A DNA stretch of 64,000 nt, taken from Halalkalibacter hemicellulosilyticusJCM 9152. GTDB lineage: Bacteria; Bacillota; Bacilli; Bacillales; Bacillaceae_D. A model generated the notes under the pieces. That model saw only the letters and a list, made by a program, of their open reading frames with translations. It made no database searches and was not told where the DNA came from. Below are positions 54,156-61,567 of this stretch, piece after piece (positions within the stretch are counted from its first letter, which is position 1; each line of letters opens with the position of its first letter). The position numbers and the translations under genes were made by a program. The DNA lies in NCBI RefSeq assembly GCF_000513115.1, contig NZ_BAUU01000017.1, positions 1-64,000 of the forward strand. Direction: 5' to 3'.

Positions 54156-55073
54156 GTGTCTTTATTATTTGATACGTTTGGCTTTCGCGCATTGTGGACG
54201 CCAGAATTAATCATTCTACTTGCTATTGTTGGTTTACTATATATGCTCCTCGTTACGAAATGGCGAGGCCATTTTGCAGGCGCAAAGCCTGTTCGAACGA
54301 GTCAGAAAGTGTATTTCTTTCTTGGTCTTTTTGCTTTGTACTTAGGGTGGGGAAGTCCGCTATATATTACTGGACATTTGATGATCAGCTTTCACATGCT
54401 CCAGATGGTGTTTGCTTATTTTATCGCAACACCGCTCTTTTTATTAGGATTACCGAAGTGGTTTCTTGAAGCTATCATTCAGAAAGCAAGTAACCGATTT
54501 ACAGTTAGGGTCTTTCGTGTCATATGGAGTCCGATCATTGCTTTGTTTTTGTTTAATGGCTTATTTTCTTTTTATCATGTACCGCTCATGTTTGATTCAT
54601 TAATGCAAGCGCCTGTTTTGCATAGCTTGTATGAATATGTGCTGTTATTTGCGTCCTTTTTAATGTGGTGGCATATGCTAGCGCCATTACCGGTGTTAAC
54701 GCAGTTACCGCATTTAAAGAGAATTGGCTATATTTTTGGGAATGGTCTATTAATTACACCTGCCTGTGCTTTAATTATATTTGCCGGATCAGCGATGTAC
54801 AGTACGTATACAGATCCGCTCGTTTGGGCGAATGTGATGGCCTATTGCTTACCGAGTGGTGCTAGTGTTCCGACAGAAATATTTGCTGGCCCTGCCTCTT
54901 TTGCATTCTTAGAGGCGAGAACAGATCAGCAATTAGCTGGAGTAATGATGAAGGTTTTCCAAGAGATCGTGTATGGGATTGCGATTGGCTTTGCGTTTAA
55001 GCAATGGCTCGCAAAAGAAAAGCAGCAGGATGGAGAATTAACGATTAGTGATGCTCCGACTGCAAGGCCGTAA
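54156..55073 (+). CDS. ctaG: Cytochrome c oxidase assembly factor CtaG
   Basis: A 305-aa polytopic membrane protein with about seven segments and the caa3-type CtaG pattern (YLGWGSPLYITGHLMISFHM, MWWHMLAPLP). CtaG is needed for formation of active caa3 oxidase in B. subtilis, probably by copper handling. The GTG start follows TTGAGGAGGAG. It is 24 bases upstream of the SCO gene, another copper-delivery factor, so both probably serve the same oxidase. Confidence 0.93.
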   Translation: MSLLFDTFGFRALWTPELIILLAIVGLLYMLLVTKWRGHFAGAKPVRTSQKVYFFLGLFALYLGWGSPLYITGHLMISFHMLQMVFAYFIATPLFLLGLPKWFLEAIIQKASNRFTVRVFRVIWSPIIALFLFNGLFSFYHVPLMFDSLMQAPVLHSLYEYVLLFASFLMWWHMLAPLPVLTQLPHLKRIGYIFGNGLLITPACALIIFAGSAMYSTYTDPLVWANVMAYCLPSGASVPTEIFAGPASFAFLEARTDQQLAGVMMKVFQEIVYGIAIGFAFKQWLAKEKQQDGELTISDAPTARP

Positions 55074-55097
55074 GTTAAAAGGTGAGGAGAATTTTTA

Positions 55098-55697
55098 ATG
55101 AAAAGAATAATGACAATTGTGTTGTTTATGAGCTTTCTTTCAGGCTGTGGCTGGGTGTATGAAATAGGTGCAAATGGGGAAGAGTCAGGTAGTATTACAG
55201 ATATGTCGGACGCAGGGAATGAAGTGGAACCATTTCAGTTTATTAATGAAGCAGGAGAACTATTTGGAGCAGAGCAATTAGCAGGAGGATACTGGGTTGC
55301 TAATTTCATATTCACGAATTGCCCATCGGTTTGTCCGTTAATGACACCGAATATGCTTAGTTTGCAGGATGAAATGATTGCTGCTGATGTTCCGGTTACA
55401 TTTATTTCATTTACGGTCGATCCAGAAAGAGATACTCCCGAGACATTACAGGCTTATGGAGGGAATATTGGTGCTGATTTAGAATCTTGGCATTTCTTAA
55501 CGGGATATGATGAAGCTGAAATTTCAGAATTTGCATTAGACAGCTTTTTATCTGTTGTGCAGCCCTCCGAGGATGATATTATCCATCCTACATACTTCTT
55601 TCTTATTGATCCTGAGGGATTAATCATCCGAAAATACGATGGATTAACGACTGATCAAGGTGCAATCATTGCCGATTTAAAAGAAACTATTCAATAG
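55098..55697 (+). CDS. SCO family copper chaperone lipoprotein
   Basis: A 199-aa lipoprotein with lipobox LSGC (Cys17) and a thioredoxin-fold SCO domain. The copper ligands are Cys75 and Cys79 (TNCPSVCP) with a His in IIHPTYFFL. SCO proteins (YpmQ in B. subtilis) insert copper into the CuA centre of cytochrome oxidase. It is coupled to ctaG and followed by a terminator. Confidence 0.94.
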   Translation: MKRIMTIVLFMSFLSGCGWVYEIGANGEESGSITDMSDAGNEVEPFQFINEAGELFGAEQLAGGYWVANFIFTNCPSVCPLMTPNMLSLQDEMIAADVPVTFISFTVDPERDTPETLQAYGGNIGADLESWHFLTGYDEAEISEFALDSFLSVVQPSEDDIIHPTYFFLIDPEGLIIRKYDGLTTDQGAIIADLKETIQ

Positions 55698-55766
55698 GAC
55701 ATGCATGATTATATTTGTAGCATGTTTGAATGAATCAGGGAAGCTATACAATATGCAGTTATTTTA

Positions 55767-55813
55767 ACAAGCACAAATGATAAGAGACTACTTATCATTC
55801 GTGCTTGTTTTTG
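55767..55813 (+). terminator. Terminator after the SCO gene
   Basis: AACAAGCACAAATGATAAG pairs with CTTATCATTCGTGCTTGTT (one mismatch) and is followed by TTT. Confidence 0.88.
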
Positions 55814-55915
55814 TTGTAAAAGATTCAAAGTATCGTCTTTTGTTTGAGGCAGGCACTTTTTTTAAAACAGATTCATACGTTATTTCAGAAAAATAAAGAA
55901 GTTTTAAAAATACAG

Positions 55916-55944
55916 TTGAATTAATTTTTATACATATATATAAT
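55916..55944 (+). promoter_or_regulatory. Promoter and candidate ArgR/AhrC box of the arg operon
   Basis: TTGAAT (55916-55921) and TATAAT (55939-55944) are spaced 17 nt. The -35 region and spacer form TTGAATTAATTTTTATACAT, whose reverse complement closely matches a box at 60437-60456. AhrC, the Bacillus arginine repressor, binds such AT-rich sites, so overlap with the promoter suggests repression by arginine. Confidence 0.7.
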
Positions 55945-55993
55945 GAGTACCAAGACGAAAAAAGAGAGAAAACGGAAATGGGGAGAGATAAGG

Positions 55994-57031
55994 ATGAGAG
56001 TTGGTATTATTGGAGCGACAGGATATGGTGGAGCGGAACTGCTTCGGTTACTAAACCATCATCCACACGTAACAGATGTTGTATTATACAGTTCTTCTAA
56101 AGAAGGTATGAATATACATGAGACCTATCCGCATCTTGCAACGATATATGAGAAATCGTTAAAAGCATTAACGATTGAAAGTTTGACTGAGGAAGTAGAT
56201 GCAGTCTTTTTAGCGACACCACCAGGGGTGTCTGCCGAATGGTCGAAGGCGATTCTTCAGTCGAACTGTCAAGTTATTGATCTTTCGGGTGATCTACGTT
56301 TGAATAGTCGAAAAACGTATTCAGAGTGGTATAAGCGTGAGGCGGCAGCAGAGGATTTAATAGAAGAAGCTGTGTACGGTTTAACAGAGTGGAATCGTGA
56401 GCAAATTTCGAAGGCGAAGTTAATTGCCAACCCCGGCTGTTACCCGACGGCCACTTTACTAGGGTTAGCACCACTTGTGAAGGAAGGCTTAGTTGATCTT
56501 CATTCGATTATTGTTGATGCGAAATCAGGTACATCAGGAGCAGGGCGTTCAGCTAGTATGATGACTCATTATAGTGAAATGAATGAAAACTTCAAAATTT
56601 ATCAAATTAATCAGCATAAACACGTACCAGAAATTGAACAGCAATTACGTGAGTGGGATAGAAATGTAGATACTGTTACCTTTCAACCTCATCTTGTTCC
56701 GATGGTTAGAGGAATTATGGCAACGATGTATATGACGGCCAAACGAGAAATGAGTGAGAAAGAATTAAGGGAGATGTATAAGGCAGCTTATGCTCATGAA
56801 CCTTTTGTACGAATTAGGCCAGAAGGACAATTCCCCGCAACAAAAGAAGTGTACGGAAGCAATTTCTGTGATATTGGTTTAACTTATGATGCGAGAACAG
56901 GACGTATCACTGTTGTATCAGTGATCGATAATGTTGTCAAAGGTGCCGCAGGGCAAGCAATTCAAAATTTTAATGTTATGAATGGATTTGAAGAAGGAAT
57001 GGCGTTAATGAACGTTCCGATGTATCCATAG
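55994..57031 (+). CDS. argC: N-acetyl-gamma-glutamyl-phosphate reductase
   Basis: A 345-aa enzyme of arginine biosynthesis reducing N-acetylglutamyl phosphate with NADPH to the semialdehyde. The N-terminus [16 protein letters not shown] is the Rossmann loop; the catalytic Cys is in NPGCYPT at about 149 and the His in HKHVPEI at about 210. ATG 55994 follows GAGATAAGG; the frame is open from 55943 but without a site. First gene of argC-J-B-D-carA-B. Confidence 0.95.
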   Translation: MRVGIIGATGYGGAELLRLLNHHPHVTDVVLYSSSKEGMNIHETYPHLATIYEKSLKALTIESLTEEVDAVFLATPPGVSAEWSKAILQSNCQVIDLSGDLRLNSRKTYSEWYKREAAAEDLIEEAVYGLTEWNREQISKAKLIANPGCYPTATLLGLAPLVKEGLVDLHSIIVDAKSGTSGAGRSASMMTHYSEMNENFKIYQINQHKHVPEIEQQLREWDRNVDTVTFQPHLVPMVRGIMATMYMTAKREMSEKELREMYKAAYAHEPFVRIRPEGQFPATKEVYGSNFCDIGLTYDARTGRITVVSVIDNVVKGAAGQAIQNFNVMNGFEEGMALMNVPMYP

Positions 57032-57047
57032 AGAAAGGTGGAGCAGC

Positions 57048-58280
57048 ATGAAAGATATAGCAACAACTCCAGTAGTGGAAGTAGAGCAAGGAAGCATTGT
57101 CACTCCCAAGGGATTTGCGGCGATTGGTATTCATACAGGATTGAAGCGTAAACGATTTGACATTGGAGCGATTGTTTGTTCCGTTCTAGCTTCATCTGCT
57201 GCTGTTTATACAACAAATCGAATTCAGGCAGCTCCTCTGAAAGTAACGAAGGAGAGCTTAGCTAAGGAAGGGAAGCTCCAGGCAATTGTTGTCAATAGTG
57301 GAAATGCTAATGCATGTACGGGAGAAAGAGGGCTTGCAGATGCATATGCAATGAGAAAGCAAGGAGCAAATCATTTTAATGTAGCTGAGCACCATGTAGC
57401 TGTCACGTCTACAGGTGTGATTGGCGAATTTTTGGATATGGATAAGTTATTAACAGGAATTGAGCAGCTACAGCCAGTCCAATCAAATGATGGAGCAGAA
57501 GCATTTAATCAAGCTATTTTGACAACTGATACGATTAACAAGAAAGCCTGTTTTAAAACGGTTGTGAATGGTGAGACGATTACCGTAGGTGGAGTGGCGA
57601 AAGGGTCTGGAATGATTAACCCACAAATGGCCACGATGCTCTCATTTGTCACGACGGATGCTGTTATTGAATCAAAGGTTCTTCAGCAAGCGTTAGCGAT
57701 GATTACGAACGAAACATTTAATCAAATTACTGTTGATGGAGATACGTCGACAAATGACATGGTTGTTGTCATGGCTTCAGGCTTGGCCGAGCATGAACCA
57801 TTAACTCCTGCTCATCCAGATTGGGAAGGATTCTATCAAGCACTTAAGCTAACATGTCAGTCACTAGCTAAGCAAATTGCTCGTGATGGAGAAGGAGCGA
57901 CGAAGCTAATCGAAGTACATGTGGACGGTGCGCTGACGGATGAGGATGCGAGTAAAGTAGCAAAAAAAATTGTTGGTTCGGATCTTGTGAAATCAGCGAT
58001 TTACGGTACAGATGCAAATTGGGGACGAATTATTTGTGCGATCGGCTACAGTGGCTGTGAAATTGATCCTAATACAATTGATATTGCCATTGGGCCTATT
58101 CAAACATTAGAGAAGAGTCAGCCTGTTACGTTTTCGGAGGAAGAGGCAAAGGCTTATATGGAAGAGAACGATACGATCATGATTGAAGTTCATTTGCATG
58201 TAGGAGAAGGGAAAGGCAAGGCTTGGGGCTGTGACCTTTCTTATGATTATGTACGAATTAATGCAGGTTACCGAACATAA
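57048..58280 (+). CDS. argJ: Bifunctional glutamate N-acetyltransferase/ornithine acetyltransferase
   Basis: A 410-aa ArgJ that recycles acetyl groups from acetylornithine to glutamate and, in bifunctional forms, also uses acetyl-CoA. It self-cleaves at the conserved MATML, here QMATMLSF at about residue 195-202, where Thr becomes the nucleophile of the beta subunit. Its presence with argB and argD, without argA or argE, indicates the cyclic acetyl pathway. AGAAAGGTGG lies upstream. Confidence 0.95.
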   Translation: MKDIATTPVVEVEQGSIVTPKGFAAIGIHTGLKRKRFDIGAIVCSVLASSAAVYTTNRIQAAPLKVTKESLAKEGKLQAIVVNSGNANACTGERGLADAYAMRKQGANHFNVAEHHVAVTSTGVIGEFLDMDKLLTGIEQLQPVQSNDGAEAFNQAILTTDTINKKACFKTVVNGETITVGGVAKGSGMINPQMATMLSFVTTDAVIESKVLQQALAMITNETFNQITVDGDTSTNDMVVVMASGLAEHEPLTPAHPDWEGFYQALKLTCQSLAKQIARDGEGATKLIEVHVDGALTDEDASKVAKKIVGSDLVKSAIYGTDANWGRIICAIGYSGCEIDPNTIDIAIGPIQTLEKSQPVTFSEEEAKAYMEENDTIMIEVHLHVGEGKGKAWGCDLSYDYVRINAGYRT

Positions 58281-58308
58281 GCGAATGAACGGAGGAGATG
58301 ACATAAAA

Positions 58309-59088
58309 GTGAAGGATATAGTAGTTATAAAGTGTGGTGGCAGTACAATCTCTGAGCTATCAGATGCTTTTTTTAAAAGCGTCGTACAAATGAAGCGGTC
58401 TGGAAAGTATCCAATTGTCGTACATGGTGGCGGTCCGATGATTAATCAATTGCTACAGAAACTTGAAATAAAGTCTGAGTTTGTTGACGGTCTACGTAAA
58501 ACAACTGAAGATGTTTTAGAAACGGCTGAGATGGTTCTTTGTGGTAGAGTAAACAAGCAGCTTGTAACGAATATTCAATTAGCAGGAGGGCTTGCAATAG
58601 GACTATCTGGCTGTGACGCTAAGTTATTAGAGGTGACGCCGATTAACGAAGGAATGCTAGGCTTTGTTGGAGAGCCGGTTGCCGTTAATACAAGTCTATT
58701 AAACTCGTTATTAGAACAGGATATGATTCCGATTATTGCTCCTATCGGAATCAACGAGTTAGGTACGCATTATAATGTGAATGCTGATAGTGCTGCTGGA
58801 GCGATTGCTAAGGCACTTCAAGCGGATCAACTCGTATTTGTCACTGATGTTGATGGTATTTTGAAAGACGGAGATTGCTTACAAACAGTCGTTGCTCAGG
58901 AGATTGAAGAGATGGTTATCGATGGGACGATTTATGGCGGAATGATTCCGAAGGTAAAAGCAGCATTAGCGACTTTAGCAGATGTCGAATCTGTTATGAT
59001 TATGAATGGAAAAGATACGACAATTCAAGAGGACGGATCGATTAAAGGTACAGTGATTACGAAATCACACGTACAAACACATGTTTAA
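58309..59088 (+). CDS. argB: Acetylglutamate kinase
   Basis: A 259-aa amino-acid kinase family enzyme phosphorylating N-acetylglutamate. VIKCGGS at the start, HGGGPMINQLL for substrate and VTDVDGI for nucleotide binding are visible. The GTG at 58309 gives MKDIVVIKCGG, aligning with B. subtilis ArgB; an ATG at 58285 would add eight residues. GGAGGAG sits upstream. As in B. subtilis it follows argJ closely. Confidence 0.94.
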   Translation: MKDIVVIKCGGSTISELSDAFFKSVVQMKRSGKYPIVVHGGGPMINQLLQKLEIKSEFVDGLRKTTEDVLETAEMVLCGRVNKQLVTNIQLAGGLAIGLSGCDAKLLEVTPINEGMLGFVGEPVAVNTSLLNSLLEQDMIPIIAPIGINELGTHYNVNADSAAGAIAKALQADQLVFVTDVDGILKDGDCLQTVVAQEIEEMVIDGTIYGGMIPKVKAALATLADVESVMIMNGKDTTIQEDGSIKGTVITKSHVQTHV

Positions 59089-59107
59089 ATAAAGGAGGAA
59101 TGACAAA

Positions 59108-60274
59108 ATGAGCGCCCTTTTTCCAACGTATGCAAAATGGGAAATTCAAGCGAATTCAGGTAATGGTGCAATTTTAAAAGATCAAAATCATAAAGAATAT
59201 TTAGATTTCATGGCAGGAATTGCTGTTTGTAACTTAGGACACTGTCATCCACGGGTGAATGAGGCTGTTAAGAAGCAACTGGATAAAGTATGGCACGTTT
59301 CCAACTTGTTTCATATTGAAGCCCAAGAAAAAGTAGCGCAACTGCTTGTTGAACATAGTGTCGGTGATTATGTCTTCTTTACGAATAGTGGGGCAGAAGC
59401 AAATGAAGCAGCAATTAAGCTTGCACGTAAAGCAACTGGTAAGCATCATATTGTTACATTGAAGCAATCGTTTCATGGGCGCACGCTTGGGACATTAGCA
59501 GCTACGGGACAAGAAAAAGTACAAGAAGGCTTTGGTCCATTACTTTCCTCTTTTTCATATGTTGAATTAAATGACGAAAAAGCTTTGCAACAAGAGGTAA
59601 CGGAGGATACAGCGGCTATTATGGTTGAAGTGATTCAAGGTGAAGGTGGTGTTCACTTAATGGATGAGTCCTTTAGTGAACAACTTAAAGCTATTTGTCA
59701 TGAAAAAGGCTGTCTGCTTATTGTTGATGAGGTTCAGACGGGTATAGGACGAACAGGGACGGCATTTGGCTATGAGCAATGGAATTTATCTCCTGATATT
59801 TTCACTCTTGCTAAAGGATTAGGAAATGGTTTCCCTGTTGGTGCTATGGTCGGCAAAGCTTCATTAAAGGAGGCTTTTGGTACTGGGAGTCATGGCTCAA
59901 CCTTTGGAGGCAACCCACTTGCTATGGCAGCAGCAGAAGCCGTACTTCAAGAGGTGTTCTTAGATGAAACGCTTGCTCACGTACAGGATAAAGGTGAGCT
60001 GTTGCAAAATCAATTAAAAGAACAGTTAAGTCCTTTAGGAATTGTTAAGGACATTCGTGGTAAAGGCTTAATGATTGGAATTGAATGTACGATTGAAGTG
60101 GCTGATTTATTGTATGCTTGTCGGAAGCAAGGTCTACTCGTTTTACCAGCAGGAGCAAAAGTCATTCGTTTGCTGCCACCGTTTGTCATAACGAATGAGC
60201 AAATTAATCAAGCGGTATCAATGTTAGCAGCCGTTTTAAAAGAAGCGGATGAAAAACAAAGCGTGAACGTATAG
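59108..60274 (+). CDS. argD: Acetylornithine aminotransferase
   Basis: A 388-aa class III PLP aminotransferase converting N-acetylglutamate semialdehyde to N-acetylornithine with glutamate. The PLP Lys is in FTLAKGLGNGF at about residue 236, with the DEVQTGIGRTG motif upstream and GTHGSTFGGNPLA-type phosphate region (GSHGSTFGGNP). AAAGGAGGAA precedes the ATG. It closes the arg part before a repeat element. Confidence 0.95.
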   Translation: MSALFPTYAKWEIQANSGNGAILKDQNHKEYLDFMAGIAVCNLGHCHPRVNEAVKKQLDKVWHVSNLFHIEAQEKVAQLLVEHSVGDYVFFTNSGAEANEAAIKLARKATGKHHIVTLKQSFHGRTLGTLAATGQEKVQEGFGPLLSSFSYVELNDEKALQQEVTEDTAAIMVEVIQGEGGVHLMDESFSEQLKAICHEKGCLLIVDEVQTGIGRTGTAFGYEQWNLSPDIFTLAKGLGNGFPVGAMVGKASLKEAFGTGSHGSTFGGNPLAMAAAEAVLQEVFLDETLAHVQDKGELLQNQLKEQLSPLGIVKDIRGKGLMIGIECTIEVADLLYACRKQGLLVLPAGAKVIRLLPPFVITNEQINQAVSMLAAVLKEADEKQSVNV

Positions 60275-60284
60275 ATTGCAATAA

Positions 60285-60420
60285 GAGGTTGGGACATAAC
60301 GAAAGTGTTAAGATTTAAACTCGAATATTGTAAGAATGTAAGTATATTTCAGAGCGGTTTACTTGCATGGCTGTGTATTCGATCGGATTCCCATTTATTA
60401 AAACACTTTGTTCCAGCCTC
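60285..60420. repeat. Dispersed repeat inside the arg-car operon
   Basis: Ends GAGGTTGGGACATAAC and AACACTTTGTTCCAGCCTC match the family at 38800 and 52769, with a different interior. It lies between argD and carA, an open frame reads through it into carA from 60305, but without a ribosome site, so that frame is not the carA start. Confidence 0.75.
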
Positions 60421-60436
60421 TGATCTAAAAGTTTCA

Positions 60437-60456
60437 ATGTATAAAAATCAATATGA
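60437..60456 (+). promoter_or_regulatory. Second candidate ArgR/AhrC box, upstream of carA
   Basis: ATGTATAAAAATCAATATGA shares about 16 of 20 bases with the reverse complement of the argC box. It lies 32 nt before the carA start, and TATAAG (60460-60465) just after it could be a weak -10. Possibly an internal operator or promoter. Confidence 0.55.
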
Positions 60457-60487
60457 CAGTATAAGTATTCGTTTGTGGGGTGGAGAA

Positions 60488-61567
60488 ATGAAAGGGTATA
60501 TTGTATTAGAAAACGGAGCGATATTTGAAGGCACCCTTCAAGGTCAACAAGAAGATGTGCATGCAGAAATAGTATTCTTTACTGGAATGACAGGATATCA
60601 AGAGGTAATGACAGATCCTTCCTTCAAGGGACAGATGGTTGTATTTACTTATCCGTTAATTGGGAATTATGGGATCAATGCCAACGATTTTGAAAGTGGT
60701 TGTCCACAAGTTGAGGCGGTTATTGTTCGGACGTTGTCAAATGCGGGTTATCATTATGAATCAGAGAAATCGTTAACTGAATATTGTCAAGCTCATTCTA
60801 TTCCGTTAATGTCCGATGTTGATACGAGAGCGATTGTGAAACAAATTCGAGAGCATGGAGATATGCGAGCAATTTTGACGACTAAACCAGAGTCTGTACA
60901 ATTTGATGATTACATTTCTTTAGAGCATATGGATGTCATTCCCGATGTGTCGATTAAAGAACATGAAACATATGGAAGTGGGAAGCATCACATTGTCGTT
61001 GTCGATTTTGGCTATAAAAAATCGATAGTTGATGCCCTTGTTGCCCATGGTTGTCGAGTTACAGTTGTCCCTTTCGATACGACATCTAAAGAAATTGATC
61101 AGCTCAAACCAGATGGCGTACTATATTCCAATGGCCCTGGAAATCCCAAGCGTCTACAAGAGCTACTCTCATCGATTAAACAAGTTGCAAAAACGTATCC
61201 AACGATGGGGATTTGTTTAGGACATCAGTTGCTTGCACTAGCGTTTGGTGCTAATACGGAAAAATTAACATTTGGTCATCGTGGTGCGAATCAGCCTGTT
61301 ATTGATATAGAAACGAAGCAAGTTTATTTGACTTCACAAAACCATAGTTACGTCGTACAGGAGGATTCGTTAGTCAATACGGGCTTCAAAGCGCGTTACA
61401 TGAACATCAATGATCGCTCGATTGAAGGGCTAAGTCATACCGTTTATCCGATTTTTACGGTGCAATTCCATCCAGAAGCACATCCTGGTCCGTCTGATAG
61501 TGACCAGCTCTTTCAAGTATTTATCGGAATGCTTCAACATAAAGGGAGAGAGAAAGTTTATGCCTAA
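60488..61567 (+). CDS. carA: Carbamoyl-phosphate synthase small subunit (arginine-linked)
   Basis: A 359-aa glutaminase subunit releasing ammonia from glutamine for CarB. The N-terminal domain MKGYIVLENGAIFEG is followed by a class I glutamine amidotransferase domain: nucleophile Cys at about 242 (GICLGHQL) and His-Glu in FHPEAHPGP near 326. The ATG at 60488 behind GTGGGGTGGAG is chosen over upstream read-through of the repeat. Its stop overlaps the carB start by eight bases. The location after argD indicates the arginine-specific enzyme. Confidence 0.95.
   Translation: MKGYIVLENGAIFEGTLQGQQEDVHAEIVFFTGMTGYQEVMTDPSFKGQMVVFTYPLIGNYGINANDFESGCPQVEAVIVRTLSNAGYHYESEKSLTEYCQAHSIPLMSDVDTRAIVKQIREHGDMRAILTTKPESVQFDDYISLEHMDVIPDVSIKEHETYGSGKHHIVVVDFGYKKSIVDALVAHGCRVTVVPFDTTSKEIDQLKPDGVLYSNGPGNPKRLQELLSSIKQVAKTYPTMGICLGHQLLALAFGANTEKLTFGHRGANQPVIDIETKQVYLTSQNHSYVVQEDSLVNTGFKARYMNINDRSIEGLSHTVYPIFTVQFHPEAHPGPSDSDQLFQVFIGMLQHKGREKVYA

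Noticed and set aside
60305-60487. Upstream extension of carA reading through the repeat
   Set aside because: No ribosome site; ATG 60488 has one and gives the family's normal N-terminus MKGYIVLENG.
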